Of a DNA stretch of 64,000 bases, positions 19,735-40,430 are shown piece after piece. The number at the start of each line of letters is the position of its first letter. The first letter of the stretch is position 1. A program made the translations under genes and the position numbers. Source of the DNA: Luteimicrobium xylanilyticum (GTDB lineage Bacteria; Actinomycetota; Actinomycetes; Actinomycetales; Cellulomonadaceae); contig NZ_CP045529.1 of assembly GCF_009429125.1 (NCBI RefSeq), positions 2,666,001 to 2,730,000 of the forward strand, in the 5' to 3' direction. The notes beneath the pieces were generated by a model that had not been told where the DNA came from, searched no databases, and was given only the letters and a program-made list of their open reading frames with translations.

Positions 19735-21248
19735 CGCGCCACCTCCAGCTCGGGGGCCTGCGCGAGCAGAGGCCCGCCCCAGACGTTCTCCAGCGCAGCC
19801 TCCAGGGCCGCGCCCACGCGGTACATGCGGTCGTCCGCCTTCGCGGGCGCGAGGACCTGGAAGCCGACCGGCAGGCCGTCGTCGGACAGGCCCGACGGGA
19901 TCGACATCCCCGGCACCCCGGCGAGGTTCGCGGGGATGGTCGCGACGTCGTTGAGGTACATCGCCAGCGGGTCGTCGAGCTTCTCACCGAGCTTGAACGC
20001 CGTGGTCGGTGCGGTGGGCGAGACGAGGACGTCCGCCTGCGCGAACGCCGCTGCGAAGTCACGCTGGATCAGCGTACGAACCTTCTGCGCGCTGCCGTAG
20101 TACGCGTCGTAGTAGCCCGCGGACAGCGCATAGGTGCCGAGGATCACGCGACGCTTGACCTCGTCCCCGAACCCGGCGCCGCGGGTCGCGGACATGACGC
20201 GCTCGGCGGTCACGGGACCCTCGGACGGCTCCACGCGCAGTCCGAAGCGCATGCCGTCGAACTTCGCGAGGTTGCTCGAAGCCTCGCTCGGCATGATGAG
20301 GTAGTAGGCGCCCAGCGCGTAGACGAAGTGCGGGCACGAGACCTCGACGATCTCGGCGCCCGCCGCCCGCAGGAGGTCGAGGCCCTCCTCGAAGCGTGCG
20401 CGCACGCCGGCCTGGTAGCCCTCGCCGCCCAGCTCGGTGACGACACCGACGCGGACGCCCGTGAGGTCGCCCAGCGCGCCCTGTCGGGCCGCGTCCGCCA
20501 GCGGAGCCACGGGCTCCGCGATCGACGTGGAGTCCCGGTGGTCGTGACCGCCGATCAGCTCGTGCAGCAACGCGGCGTCGAGCACGGAACGGGTCACGGG
20601 ACCGGCCTGGTCGAGCGAGGACGCCATGGCGATGAGCCCGTAGCGCGAGACCCCGCCGTAGGTGGGCTTGGATCCGACGGTGCCCGTGACCGCGCCCGGC
20701 TGACGGATCGAGCCCCCCGTGTCGGTGCCGATCGCGAGCGGTGCCTCGAACGCCGCCACGGCGGCAGCGGACCCACCGCCGGAACCACCCGGGATCCGCT
20801 CGAGGTCCCACGGGTTGTGGGTCTGGCCGTACGCCGAGTGCTCGGTCGACGAGCCCATCGCGAACTCGTCCATGTTCGTCTTGCCGAGGATCGGCAGCCC
20901 CGCCGCCTTGAGGCGCTCCACGAGCGTCGCGTCGTACGGCGGCACCCAGCCCTCGAGGATCCGCGAACCGGCGGTCGTCGGGATCCCCTTGGTGACCACG
21001 ACGTCCTTGACCGCGATCGGCACCCCTGCCAGCGGATGGAGGTCGTCACCGGCGGCGCGACGTGAGTCGACGTCCCGCGCCGCGGCGAGGGCCTCGTCGG
21101 AGCTCACGTGCAGGAACGCGTGCACCGCGCCGTCCACGGCCGCGATGCGGTCCAGGTGAGCCTGAGTGGCTTCGACGCTCGAAACTTCGCGGGCCGCGAG
21201 GCGCGCGGCGAGGTCCGCGGCCGTGAGCCGCGTCAGATCGTCCGTCAT
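19731..21248 (-). CDS. gatA: Asp-tRNA(Asn)/Glu-tRNA(Gln) amidotransferase subunit A
   Basis: 505 residues from the ATG at 21248, one base after the gatC stop and preceded by GGGGAGGAG. The amidase signature is complete: catalytic Lys in PIAVKDVV, the Ser/Gly-rich box [13 protein letters not shown], and the nucleophile region [14 protein letters not shown]. It liberates ammonia from glutamine for GatB. Further features are the [20 protein letters not shown] stretch and the C-terminal [11 protein letters not shown] longer upstream frame runs back through gatC and is rejected. Confidence 0.96.
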   Translation of the reverse strand: MTDDLTRLTAADLAARLAAREVSSVEATQAHLDRIAAVDGAVHAFLHVSSDEALAAARDVDSRRAAGDDLHPLAGVPIAVKDVVVTKGIPTTAGSRILEGWVPPYDATLVERLKAAGLPILGKTNMDEFAMGSSTEHSAYGQTHNPWDLERIPGGSGGGSAAAVAAFEAPLAIGTDTGGSIRQPGAVTGTVGSKPTYGGVSRYGLIAMASSLDQAGPVTRSVLDAALLHELIGGHDHRDSTSIAEPVAPLADAARQGALGDLTGVRVGVVTELGGEGYQAGVRARFEEGLDLLRAAGAEIVEVSCPHFVYALGAYYLIMPSEASSNLAKFDGMRFGLRVEPSEGPVTAERVMSATRGAGFGDEVKRRVILGTYALSAGYYDAYYGSAQKVRTLIQRDFAAAFAQADVLVSPTAPTTAFKLGEKLDDPLAMYLNDVATIPANLAGVPGMSIPSGLSDDGLPVGFQVLAPAKADDRMYRVGAALEAALENVWGGPLLAQAPELEVAR

Positions 21249-21249
21249 C

Positions 21250-21546
21250 TCACTCCTCCCCGAGGATCTGGGGCACCATGAACCGGCCGTCCTCAGCCGA
21301 CGGAGCGCCTGCGAGCACGTCCTCGACGGGCAGCGGCGGCTCCGGCACGTCGTCACGGAACACGTTGACGAGTGGAAGCGGATGGCTGGTCGCCGGGACG
21401 TCCGGCGTCGCGACCTCGCTGACCTGGGCGATGGCGGCGACGATCACGTCGAGCTCGCCCGCGAGACGGTCGAGCTCCGCCTCCGACAGGTCGATGCGGG
21501 CGAGCGACGCGACGCGCGCGACCTCGTCACGGGAGATGGTGGACAT
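21250..21546 (-). CDS. gatC: Asp-tRNA(Asn)/Glu-tRNA(Gln) amidotransferase subunit C
   Basis: 98 residues, the normal length. The N-terminal helical region [21 protein letters not shown] is family-typical, and a C-terminal segment LRDDVP-like reads [20 protein letters not shown]. GatC stabilises the GatA-GatB complex. The ATG is preceded by TAGAAT (21553-21558) ending 6 bases upstream, so the gatCAB operon probably starts as a leaderless message at this gene. Confidence 0.93.
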   Translation of the reverse strand: MSTISRDEVARVASLARIDLSEAELDRLAGELDVIVAAIAQVSEVATPDVPATSHPLPLVNVFRDDVPEPPLPVEDVLAGAPSAEDGRFMVPQILGEE

Positions 21547-21620
21547 GCCGACATTCTACGGGGCATGCCGGTACGCCCTCAGCGGCTCGTAAGGCGGGAC
21601 AGCGCCCGGGTGCGGATATG

Positions 21621-21652
21621 CCGAAGGCCACCCCGGGTGGGGTGGCCTTCGG
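21621..21652. terminator. rrn operon terminator hairpin
   Basis: A perfect 14-bp stem CCGAAGGCCACCCC (21621-21634) / complement (21639-21652) with a 4-base loop, 9 bases beyond the 5S 3' end in the direction of rRNA transcription. It lies between the 5S gene and gatC. Confidence 0.85.
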
Positions 21653-21661
21653 TTGAATGGG

Positions 21662-21780
21662 TGTTCGGCGGCGTCCTACTCTCCCACCCCGTCACCAGGG
21701 CAGTACCATCGGCGCTGAAGGGCTTAGCTTCCGGGTTCGGAATGGGACCGGGCGTTTCCCCTTCGCTATGACCGCCGTAA
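21662..21780 (-). rRNA. rrf: 5S ribosomal RNA
   Basis: On the minus strand the sequence begins TTACGGCGGTCATAGCG, continues through GGGGAAACGCCCGG, the conserved CCGAACCCGGAAGCTAAG, and ends GTAGGACGCCGCCGAA: an intact ~119-base 5S molecule. The 5' and 3' ends pair (GGCGG/CCGCC). Ends are approximate to 1-3 bases. Third gene of the rrn operon. Confidence 0.95.
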
Positions 21781-21849
21781 CTCTATGAACCTGTTCGGGG
21801 CCCTGCCCTCCGGGGTGTGTGTCCCGGGGGTGGGTGTGCCGGTGGCTCT

Positions 21850-21870
21850 AGAACCGCACAGTGGACGCGA
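21850..21870 (-). promoter_or_regulatory. 3' arm of the 23S processing stem
   Basis: In the transcript TCGCGTCCACTGTGCGGTTCT lies just after the 23S 3' end (21 bases). It pairs along its length, with a few G-U pairs, with 25092-25112 just before the 23S 5' end. This is the expected RNase III precursor stem. Confidence 0.7.
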
Positions 21871-21893
21871 AACATGACATGTTGTTGGTAAGT

Positions 21894-27014
<5,121 letters not shown>

Positions 27015-27305
27015 AATGTTTCAACGCCAACCACACCCAACCCACAAGGAGCCAGACACAGTCAACAAACCATACGAAGAACACCCACAAAACTGCAGGC
27101 GATCAATCAAACTGGCCAGAACCAAACCAACTGGTTCGATTCTCGTCCAAAAAACACCCCCACCAGACCACCAACACCACCGAAGCAGCACCAGCAACCC
27201 GACAAGAGTTCATTGGCATTGACTATCAAGCACACTGTTGAGTTCTCAAGAAACGGACGCTCACCCGCTCAAACCCTCCCGGGCTCTCACTGGGGCAACT
27301 TCTCC
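27015..27305 (-). other. rrn 5' leader
   Basis: Transcribed leader of about 290 bases between the rrn promoter and 16S. It is visibly less GC-rich than its surroundings. It contains TTGAGAACTCAACAGTG (27233-27249 region), a near-copy of the TTGAGAACTGTACAGTG motif in the spacer. This is a recurring actinobacterial rRNA leader/processing element. No gene seen. Confidence 0.65.
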
Positions 27306-27334
27306 ATCTTACCCGACCCCCACCCCACCAGCAA
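27306..27334 (-). promoter_or_regulatory. rrn promoter
   Basis: Minus strand: TTGCTG (27329-27334), 17 bases, TAAGAT (27306-27311), a good sigma-A promoter about 292 bases before mature 16S. A 7-bp inverted repeat GCTGACC-TT-GGTCAGC (27433-27448) lies about 100 bases further upstream. From 27335 to the pxpC stop at 27533 I see no gene. Confidence 0.65.
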
Positions 27335-27532
27335 ACCGGCCGGGTCAAGGAGTCAGAGTTCCCGAGGCCACCCACGCTCGACACGAGCGAAGGACAACTA
27401 ACTCGGGGGCGTTGCCCGCGGGGACCAGCCTCGCTGACCTTGGTCAGCTTGTCCGTTCCTCCCTGCCGGGCGACATCGAGAACACTACGGGGCACCCAGC
27501 GACTCGTGCAAGCCCGTCTCGGGTGACCGTCG

Positions 27533-28444
27533 TCACCATGCCGGACGCGCGCCTGAGACCCTCGCGTGCGGAGCGCCGTCGAAGCGTCCGAACCTCAGAT
27601 CGTCGCCCGGTCGCAGCTGCGCGAGCGCGTCGCAGCCGGCGGGCGTCACGACACCGATCACGGGGTATCCGCCCGTCACCGGATGGTCCGACAGGAACAC
27701 CACGGGCTTCCCCGACGGCGGCACCTGCACGGCCCCGCGGACCAGGCCCTCGGAGGAGTACTCCCCCCGCTCGGCCCGCGGCACCGCCGCGCCCGCGAGC
27801 CGGAGGGCCACCCGGTTGCTGTCCGGGGTCACCCGGTAGGACTCTCGGAGCAGCGTCTCCCAGGCCACGTCGGCGAACCAGTCGTCCCGAAGACCGCCGA
27901 CGACCTCCACCGCAGGCGTGCCGAGGTCGCCCGTCCAGGTTTCGCCGGGCGCTCGTACGAGACGCTCCGCGACCGGACCCGGGCCAGCAGGCTCACCCAC
28001 GGGGAGAACCTCGCCGCCACGGAGCGTCGCCGGTCCGAGCTCCGCGAGCACGTCCCAGGATCGTGACCCGAGGACCGCCGGCACGTCCACGCCGCCGCGC
28101 ACCGCGAGATAGGTGCGCAGGCCGTGCGGCGGAATCCCGAGCTCGAGCACCTCGCCCGGCCTCGCACGCAGCACGGCGCCGACCCCGACCGGGACTCCGG
28201 CCAGCGTCGCCGGAGCCGGCGCACCGGTGAGGACGACGACGTGGTCGGCGGTGAAGCGGACCCGGAGCCCGCCCAACGTGGCCTCGACCGCGGCGGCACC
28301 CGGCGGGTTGCCGAGCAGCAAGTTCGCGCGCACGAGGGCCCCACGGTCCGCGGCACCGGAGCGCCCGACACCGAGGCCCGCACAACCGGGACGGCCCAGA
28401 TCCTCCACGAACGCCGCCGGACCGGGCGCGAGGACCTCGATCAT
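27533..28444 (-). CDS. pxpC: 5-oxoprolinase subunit PxpC (biotin-dependent carboxylase-like)
   Basis: 303 residues of the AHS2/KipA-like fold. Motifs: DLGRPGCAGLGVGRSGAADRG at the start (family DxGRxGxxxxGVxxSGAxD), RTYLAVRGGVDVPAVLGSRS, SNRVALRLAG, GEYSSEGLVRGAVQVPPSG, and HPVTGGYPVIGVV near the C-terminus. With PxpA and PxpB it forms the ATP-dependent bacterial 5-oxoprolinase that opens pyroglutamate to glutamate. Its start overlaps the pxpB stop by one base. The biotin-carboxylase wording is only structural resemblance. Last gene of pxpA-pxpB-pxpC. Confidence 0.9.
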   Translation of the reverse strand: MIEVLAPGPAAFVEDLGRPGCAGLGVGRSGAADRGALVRANLLLGNPPGAAAVEATLGGLRVRFTADHVVVLTGAPAPATLAGVPVGVGAVLRARPGEVLELGIPPHGLRTYLAVRGGVDVPAVLGSRSWDVLAELGPATLRGGEVLPVGEPAGPGPVAERLVRAPGETWTGDLGTPAVEVVGGLRDDWFADVAWETLLRESYRVTPDSNRVALRLAGAAVPRAERGEYSSEGLVRGAVQVPPSGKPVVFLSDHPVTGGYPVIGVVTPAGCDALAQLRPGDDLRFGRFDGAPHARVSGARPAW

Positions 28445-29124
28445 CAGCTGCGCTCCGGGACGAACCGCACGCGGGCGCCTGGCACGACGAGACCCGGCGG
28501 CGTGCGCGCTACGTCGAACATGCGGGCCGGCGTGCGGCCGAGGAGCCGCCAGCCGCCCGGACTCGGCGTGGGGTAGACGGCCGTGAACTCCCCGGCCACG
28601 GCCACGGCACCCGCGTCGACGCGAGGGCGCGGGGTCGCGAGCCGCGGCACCCGCAGCGACGGGTCGAGTCCCACGAGGTAGGCGAAGCCCGGCGCGAAGC
28701 CCACGAACGCAGCCGTGTAGAGCGCGGACGCGTGGCGCTCGACCACCTCGGCCGTCGTGAGGCCGGCAAGCTCGGCGACGTCGTCGAGGTCCGGGCCGTC
28801 GTAGACCACCGGGATCTCGACGACGTCCCCGGTGCCGTCGGGCGGCGCGACCCCTGCCAGGTCCGGCGCCAAGGAACGTACGGCCTCGACGAGGCGCACC
28901 TGCGCACCCGGGTGCGCTGCGCCGTCGGGCGTCTCACGGAGCAGGACGAGGACGGAGCGGGCCGCCGGGACCAGGTCGGCGACGTCGGGGTCGGCAAGGG
29001 CGCGCAGCGCACGCGTGAGCGCGACCACCCGCGGCAGCGGATCCTCCCCGCCCACGTCGACCATGACCGCGGCCGACCCGTAGGGGCGGGCCAGGACCCG
29101 GGGGCCGTGCTCCTCTGCCGGCAT
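28444..29124 (-). CDS. pxpB: 5-oxoprolinase subunit PxpB
   Basis: 226 residues of the AHS1/KipI fold. The core motif FVGFAPGFAYLVGLDPSLRVPRL is present (here given in part), followed by VDAGAVAVAGEFTAVYPTPSPGGWRLLGRT and a C-terminal GLVVPGARVRFVP. It is the partner of PxpC; the pair activates 5-oxoproline for PxpA. KipI alone is a kinase inhibitor in Bacillus, but the three adjacent genes argue for the 5-oxoprolinase role. One base separates it from the pxpA stop, so it is tightly coupled. Confidence 0.9.
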   Translation of the reverse strand: MPAEEHGPRVLARPYGSAAVMVDVGGEDPLPRVVALTRALRALADPDVADLVPAARSVLVLLRETPDGAAHPGAQVRLVEAVRSLAPDLAGVAPPDGTGDVVEIPVVYDGPDLDDVAELAGLTTAEVVERHASALYTAAFVGFAPGFAYLVGLDPSLRVPRLATPRPRVDAGAVAVAGEFTAVYPTPSPGGWRLLGRTPARMFDVARTPPGLVVPGARVRFVPERS

Positions 29125-29125
29125 C

Positions 29126-29890
29126 TCAGACCGCCGGGAGCACCGCGACGCCCGCGGCGTCGAGAGCGGCGCGGGCCGCGGCCACGGTCGCGAGCGCGCC
29201 CGGGCTGTCCGAGTGCAGGCAGACGCTCCGGGCCGGGGACGACACGACCGTGCCGTCCACCGCGAGGACCGTGTGCTCGCGGGCCAGGCGGCGCACGCGG
29301 GACGCCACCTCGGCCGGATCGGTCACGAGAGCGCCGGGCTCGCGGCGCGGGACGAGCGTCCCGTCCGCACGGTAGCCGCGGTCGCCGAACGCCTCGGGAA
29401 CCGTCGGCACGCCCGCCGCGACCGCGAGCGCCAGCACCGCCGAGCCCGGGAGACCGACGAGCGCGAGGCCCGCCTCGGCGACGGCGTCGACGACCGCCCT
29501 CGCCTGCTCCTCGTGGTGGACGATCGTGTTGTAGAGCGCGCCGTGCGGCTTGACGTAGGAGACCTGCGTGCCGGCGACGCGCGCGAACGCGTCGAGCGCG
29601 CCGACCTGGTAGAGCACGTCGTCGCGGAGCTCGGCGTAGCCGGCGTCGACGAACCGGCGGCCGAAGCCCGCCAGGTCGCGGTAGGCGACGTGCGCACCGA
29701 TGCGCACGCCCCGCTCGGCCGCCGCCCCGCACGTGCGCCGCATGATCGAGGGGTCGCCCGCGTGGAAGCCGCACGCCACGTTGGCGCTGCTCACCAGGTC
29801 GAGGAGGGCGGCGTCGTCGGCGATGCTCCAGCGGCCGAAGCCCTCCCCGAGGTCGACGTTGAGGTCGATCGTCGTCGCGTGGTCCGTCAC
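29126..29890 (-). CDS. pxpA: 5-oxoprolinase subunit PxpA (LamB/YcsF family)
   Basis: 254 residues from the GTG at 29890. Signature IDLNVDLGEGFGRW, then SSANVACGFHAGDP, RIGAHVAYRDLAGFGRR, VSYVKPHGALYN and HSDSPGA, all of the LamB/YcsF family, with metal-binding His/Asp residues conserved. A longer frame exists, but this start matches the family and has GATGAT 6 bases upstream. Its start codon is 34 bases from that of the divergent GNAT gene, so the two promoters interleave. First gene of pxpABC. Confidence 0.9.
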   Translation of the reverse strand: MTDHATTIDLNVDLGEGFGRWSIADDAALLDLVSSANVACGFHAGDPSIMRRTCGAAAERGVRIGAHVAYRDLAGFGRRFVDAGYAELRDDVLYQVGALDAFARVAGTQVSYVKPHGALYNTIVHHEEQARAVVDAVAEAGLALVGLPGSAVLALAVAAGVPTVPEAFGDRGYRADGTLVPRREPGALVTDPAEVASRVRRLAREHTVLAVDGTVVSSPARSVCLHSDSPGALATVAAARAALDAAGVAVLPAV

Positions 29891-29924
29891 CCGTCCATCA
29901 TCGCCGACCCGGTACTTTCGGGGG
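29891..29924. promoter_or_regulatory. compact divergent promoter pair
   Basis: Only 34 bases separate the pxpA GTG (29890, minus) from the GNAT ATG (29925, plus). GATGAT (29897-29902, minus) and TACTTT (29913-29918, plus) each end 6 bases from their start codon. Each transcript's -35 must lie inside the other gene. Confidence 0.55.
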
Positions 29925-30521
29925 ATGCCCGACGACCTCACCGTGCGACTCGCCAGGACCGACGACGTCGAGCCGCTCGTCGCGCTCGCCGCCGAGACAT
30001 TCCCGGACGCAGCACCGCCCACGCTGCCGGCGGCGGCGATCGCGGAGCACGTCGCGCGCGAGCTCGACGCCGCGCACTTCCGCTCCTGGGTCGCCGGGCG
30101 CTACGGCGAGCCTTCGACGCCGGCCGTCGTCCTCGTCGCCGAGACCGACGGCCGGCTCGTCGGCTACGCGCTCCTCGTACGCGCGCGGCCCGCCGAGCCC
30201 GCGCAGCTCGACGGGCTCCTCGGGCCCGGGTACCCGCACGCCGCGGCCGTCGAGCTGTCGAAGATCTACGCGCTCGCCTCGGCGCGCGGCACCGGTGCCA
30301 CCGGCACGCTCATGACCGCCGCGCTCGTGGCCGCCGCGGAGCTGCTCGACGGGCAGGCCGTCTGGCTCGGCACCAACACCGAGAACCGCCGCGCGCAGCG
30401 GTTCTACGGCAAGCACGGCTTCGCCGAGGTCGGACGCCGGGCCTACGTGGTGGGCGGAGAGCCGCAGGACGACGTCGTCATGGCCCGGGTGCTGCGCCCC
30501 GCCCGGGCGACGAACGCATGA
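29925..30521 (+). CDS. GNAT-family N-acetyltransferase
   Basis: 198 residues. VRLARTDDVEPLVALAAETFPD opens the domain (family N-terminal beta-alpha). The central LSKIYALASARGTGATGTLMTAAL carries the acetyl-CoA P-loop (RGTGATG), and the end AVWLGTNTENRRAQRFYGKHGFAEVGRR is the classic GNAT C-terminal motif. The start follows TACTTT by 6 bases, hence leaderless. The stop overlaps the next start (ATGA), linking it to the lyase gene. The substrate is unknown. Confidence 0.88.
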   Translation: MPDDLTVRLARTDDVEPLVALAAETFPDAAPPTLPAAAIAEHVARELDAAHFRSWVAGRYGEPSTPAVVLVAETDGRLVGYALLVRARPAEPAQLDGLLGPGYPHAAAVELSKIYALASARGTGATGTLMTAALVAAAELLDGQAVWLGTNTENRRAQRFYGKHGFAEVGRRAYVVGGEPQDDVVMARVLRPARATNA

Positions 30522-31424
30522 GCACCTTCACCGGGCTCCTCGCCTACCCGATCACGCCGCTCGACGACGAGGGGGCGCCCGCGCTCGGGGCGTTGGGCGA
30601 GCTCGTCGCGGCTACGGTCGGCGCCGGCGTCGACGGCGTCGTCGTGCTCGCGTCGAGCGGCGACGGAAGGGCGTTCGACGCGTCCGAGCGCGACCGCGTC
30701 GTGCGCGCGGCGCGGGAGGCCGGCGGCTCCGTGCCCCTGCACGTCGCCGTCAGCGCACCCGCCACGTGGCAGGTGCTCGAGTACGCGCGAGCCGCGGAGC
30801 GTGCGGGGGCCGACGGGCTGCTGCTCGCACCGTTCGCCTACGCGCCGCTCGTGGATCCCGAGGTCACGACTCTCGTCCGGGCGGTCTCGGCCGCGAGCGT
30901 CCTGCCCCTGTGCTTCTACAACAAGCCCGTCCAGACGGGGTACGACCTCACCCCCGGCCTTCTCGCCGAGCTGGCGGCGACGACGTCCCTCCGCGGAGTG
31001 AAGGACCCGGCGACCCTGCCGACGCGACGCAGCACCCGGGTCGAGGAGCTGCGCGGGGCGGTCCCGCGCGCGGGTTCCGGGGGTACCGACGGGCCGCGCG
31101 TGGCGGTCGGGCTCAGCGGCGACGTCGCCCTCACCGACGACGCCTCGCCCGCCGACGCGTGGCACACGGGTCTCGCCGCGCTCGCGCCCGCCGAGTACGT
31201 CGCGCTGAGGCGCTCACGGGTCGACGCCGCCACCGGCACCACGCCGGGGGGCGCCTGGCTGCACGAGCTCGCCACGGTGCTGGGCACGCTCCGGCCTGTG
31301 TCCGGGCTGCACGCGCTCGCGAACCTGCTCGGCGTCCGCACCGGACCGCCCCGGGGCCCGTGGCTGCCCGTGCCACCCGACGGGCGTCGCGCGGCTCCGG
31401 GAGGTCGTGGACCGCCGCCCCTGA
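30518..31424 (+). CDS. dihydrodipicolinate synthase-family lyase, frameshifted near the 3' end
   Basis: A DapA/NanA-type TIM-barrel protein. It begins TGLLAYPITPLDDEGAPALG, has the YxxxP-like LPLCFYNKPVQTGYDL, and a Schiff-base Lys in LRGVKDPATLP. The frame reads correctly to about 31381. A run of three Gs (31382-31384) then shifts it, and the uncorrected frame would continue to 31726, antisense to ligA. Dropping one G gives DGVARLREVVDRRP and a TGA at 31422-31424, an entirely family-like end at ~301 residues. So there is a one-base insertion or a sequencing error. True dihydrodipicolinate synthase is unlikely, since the G-x-x-GE motif is VVLASSGDG here. The substrate is unknown. Confidence 0.75.
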
Positions 31425-31454
31425 GCCACCGGACCCCGGGCTGCTCCACGTCGG

Positions 31455-37657
<6,203 letters not shown>

Positions 37658-37684
37658 CCGTTCCCCCGACGCCGCCGGAGCCGC

Positions 37685-38215
37685 TCAGCGCCAGGGGTTC
37701 AGCGGCCGCGGAGGCGGCGCGAGGACACGCAGCGGGACCGCCAGCCACGCCGCGAGCACGAAGCACAGCGGCAGGTCGAGCGTGACCACCGAGAGCAGCA
37801 GCGCCACGAAGCCGTACCGGAACGGCGAGCCGACCCCGTGCACGAACCCGTCGCCGAAGGCCATCAGCAGCACCACGGCCGCGACGACGACCGTGACCGC
37901 GAGCGCCAGCGCCCACCGGCTGCGCTGCGGCACCACGACGACCCAGCCCGCGATCAGCGCGGCGGCGACGAACGGCAGCACGTACGACGACGCGATGAAC
38001 CAGTCGTTCGCGTACTCGAGCCAGCGGTCCCCGTCGACGCCGGCGAACGAGCCGCCGCCGAGCGGGAAGCCCCCCTCGGCCCGCGCGACCACGGCCCACA
38101 GTCCCCCGAGCGCCCAGGGGACGAACGAGCACAGCACGGCGTACAGGACGACCCGCCACAGCCGCGGACCGCGCGCGGCGGGCGCCCCCGAGCGAGCCGG
38201 CGCGCTCGTGCCCAT
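37685..38215 (-). CDS. integral membrane protein, 176 aa
   Basis: Four hydrophobic segments, near residues 20-39, 73-93, 99-120 and 140-165, the first preceded by a basic, Pro-rich N-terminus. No recognisable motif, and the family is unknown. The ATG is preceded by CACAGT ending 6 bases upstream; an upstream in-frame extension has no membrane character and is rejected. It converges on the HtrA-like gene with 27 bases between stops. Codon use is like its neighbours. Confidence 0.6.
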   Translation of the reverse strand: MGTSAPARSGAPAARGPRLWRVVLYAVLCSFVPWALGGLWAVVARAEGGFPLGGGSFAGVDGDRWLEYANDWFIASSYVLPFVAAALIAGWVVVVPQRSRWALALAVTVVVAAVVLLMAFGDGFVHGVGSPFRYGFVALLLSVVTLDLPLCFVLAAWLAVPLRVLAPPPRPLNPWR

Positions 38216-38271
38216 GCGAACACTGTGACCTGGCGGAGCGTCCGGCGCGCGTCGGGGCGGGCGGGCGAGGC

Positions 38272-39291
38272 TCACGCGTCGGACCGCTCGGCGACGGCCT
38301 CGGCGACCCGCACGAGGGTCGCGAGGAGGTCGCGAGCGTCCTGCGTCGTGGCCGGGAGCGGTGCGGCCGGGGTCGACACGACGACGTCGCGCAGGCCCGC
38401 GACCGGCAGGCCGACCCGCTTCCAGGGCACGGTGAGGGCGTCCGCGACCGTGCCGACCTCGGGTCCGGCGCACTGGGACACCTTCGCCCGTGGCAGGCCC
38501 GCCCAGAACGTGACGCCGCGCTCGACCGCGCGCGCGACCGTCTCCCAGGTCCGCTCGTCCCACGCCCCGACGTCGAGGCCGACGCCCTGCGCGCCCGCGA
38601 GGACCGCGGGGGCGACGCCGACCCAGGCCTGCCCGACGTGCACGACGCTCGACGCCCCCGCCGCGTGGACGGCGTCGAGCACCGGCTGGAGGCCCTCGAC
38701 GAGCTCGGGGCCGGCCACGGCGGGGATGCGCGAGTAGCCCGAGAACGTCGGCAGGACGCCCGCGGCCACCTGCGCGAGCAGCGGCTCGTCGAGCTGCACG
38801 ACGACGTCACCCAGGCCGGGCACCTGCGCGCGGACGTCCGCGAGGTGCTGCGTCAGGCCCGACGCGAGCGACGCGGCGACGTCCCGCACGGCTCCCGCGT
38901 CGGTGAGGACACGGTCGCCGCGCGCGAGGTAGAGCTGGGCCGTGAGCGACCACGGCCCGAGGACGGTGAGCGTCAGCGGCCCTGCGTAGCCGTGCGCAGC
39001 GACCGCGAGCGCGGTCAGGTCGTCGCGCAGCGCCGAGGCGGCGTGACGCTCGTCGGCACCCGGCCGGTCGGCAAGCTTCCAACCGTGCGGACCGAGCTCG
39101 GTCGAGAGCTCGTCGAGCAGGCACGCGGTGCGGCCCACCGGGTCGCTGCCCGGGCCACGCTGCGGGAGCTGGACGAGGAACGGCAGCCCGGCGACGCCGT
39201 ACGGCACGTCGACGAGGTGGTCGAGGACGGCCAGCTGGGCGTCGAGCGGCTCCACGCCCGGGAACGGCCCGGGCCCCGAGACGGTCGTCAC
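38272..39291 (-). CDS. short MetE-like (cobalamin-independent methionine synthase C-terminal) protein
   Basis: 339 residues, single Meth_synt_2-type barrel. [19 protein letters not shown] at the start, then [32 protein letters not shown] and [13 protein letters not shown]. Actinobacteria carry such half-length MetE relatives beside mnmA. The zinc-ligand HxC found in MetE reads HVG here ([12 protein letters not shown]), so methyltransfer to homocysteine is uncertain. The GTG overlaps the mnmA stop (GTGA), so it is the last gene of a cysteine desulfurase-mnmA operon. Confidence 0.75.
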   Translation of the reverse strand: MTTVSGPGPFPGVEPLDAQLAVLDHLVDVPYGVAGLPFLVQLPQRGPGSDPVGRTACLLDELSTELGPHGWKLADRPGADERHAASALRDDLTALAVAAHGYAGPLTLTVLGPWSLTAQLYLARGDRVLTDAGAVRDVAASLASGLTQHLADVRAQVPGLGDVVVQLDEPLLAQVAAGVLPTFSGYSRIPAVAGPELVEGLQPVLDAVHAAGASSVVHVGQAWVGVAPAVLAGAQGVGLDVGAWDERTWETVARAVERGVTFWAGLPRAKVSQCAGPEVGTVADALTVPWKRVGLPVAGLRDVVVSTPAAPLPATTQDARDLLATLVRVAEAVAERSDA

Positions 39292-40430
39292 CGGGCGGCC
39301 ACCGCCGTGCGCGACGCCGATCCCGACCGCGAGGCCCCCGAGACCGTCGCCTGGCCGACGACGCGCGTCCCCTCGTAGACGACGACGGACTGGCCGGGGG
39401 CCACGCCCCGCAGCCGCTCGTCCGGAAGGTGGACCTCGACGCCGGAGGCGGCCACGTCGTCGTCGGGGGCGGCCGCGCGCACCCGGGCGGCGACGGGTGC
39501 ACCGTGCGCACGGACCTGGACCTCGGCGTCGAACCAGGTGCCCGACGTGTCCGCGCCGGCGAACCAGACCGCGTCGCTGCCGGTGATCGTGTCGACGGTC
39601 AGGAGCTCCGCGGGCCCGACGACGACCCGGTTCTGCGCCGGCTGGACGTCGAGGACGTAGCGGGGGCGGCCGTCGTCGGCGGGGCGGTCGATCCGCAGGC
39701 CCTTGCGCTGGCCGACCGTGAACGCGTAGGCGCCGTCGTGCGCGCCGAGCACCGCGCCCTCGGTGTCGACGATCTCGCCGGGGCGGGAGCCGAGCCGGTC
39801 GCGCAGGAACCCCCGGGTGTCGCCGTCGGCGACGAAGCAGATGTCGTAGGAGTCGGGCTTGGCGCTCACGGACAGGCCGCGGCGCTCCGCCTCGGCGCGG
39901 ACCTCCGCCTTCGACGCGTACCCGCCGAGCGGGAAGATCGCCCGCTCGAGGCGCTCGGGGCCCATCACCGCGAGCACGTACGACTGGTCCTTCTCGGTGT
40001 TCGGTGACCGGTGCAGCTCGCGCCTGCCGTCGCGCTCGACCACCCGCGCGTAGTGGCCGGTCGCGACCGCGTCGAAGCCCAGCGCGGTCGCCCGGTCGAG
40101 CAGCGCCTCGAACTTGATGTGCTCGTTGCAGCGCACGCACGGGTTGGGCGTGCGGCCGGCCTCGTACTCGGCGAGGAAGTCCGCGACGACCGTCTCCTCG
40201 AAGCGCTCCGACAGGTCCCACACGTAGTACGGGATGCCGATGACGTCGGCTGCGCGGCGCGCGTCGCCCGCGTCCTCGATCGAGCAGCAGCCGCGCGAAC
40301 CGGTCCGGAACTGGTCGCGGGTACGGGACAGCGCCATGTGCACGCCGACCACCTCGTGGCCCGCCTCGACCGCGAGCGCTGCCGCGACCGCGGAGTCGAC
40401 GCCGCCCGACATCGCCGCCAGGACCCTCAT
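39288..40430 (-). CDS. mnmA: tRNA-specific 2-thiouridylase MnmA
   Basis: 380 residues. The N-terminal PP-loop [13 protein letters not shown] binds ATP, with GVHMALSR next. The two catalytic Cys are in [12 protein letters not shown] and [11 protein letters not shown], and the C-terminal beta-barrel ends in the tRNA-binding region. It makes 2-thiouridine at the wobble base of Lys/Glu/Gln tRNAs with sulfur from a cysteine desulfurase, which is encoded immediately upstream and overlaps by ATGA. The start at 40430 follows from this overlap and the [10 protein letters not shown] family N-terminus. Confidence 0.95.
   Translation of the reverse strand: MRVLAAMSGGVDSAVAAALAVEAGHEVVGVHMALSRTRDQFRTGSRGCCSIEDAGDARRAADVIGIPYYVWDLSERFEETVVADFLAEYEAGRTPNPCVRCNEHIKFEALLDRATALGFDAVATGHYARVVERDGRRELHRSPNTEKDQSYVLAVMGPERLERAIFPLGGYASKAEVRAEAERRGLSVSAKPDSYDICFVADGDTRGFLRDRLGSRPGEIVDTEGAVLGAHDGAYAFTVGQRKGLRIDRPADDGRPRYVLDVQPAQNRVVVGPAELLTVDTITGSDAVWFAGADTSGTWFDAEVQVRAHGAPVAARVRAAAPDDDVAASGVEVHLPDERLRGVAPGQSVVVYEGTRVVGQATVSGASRSGSASRTAVAAR

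Noticed and set aside
27433-27448. GCTGACC-TT-GGTCAGC inverted repeat upstream of the rrn promoter
   Set aside because: It is real but short, with a 2-base spacer and no partner. It could be a regulator site or a chance hairpin, so it is not listed as a finding.
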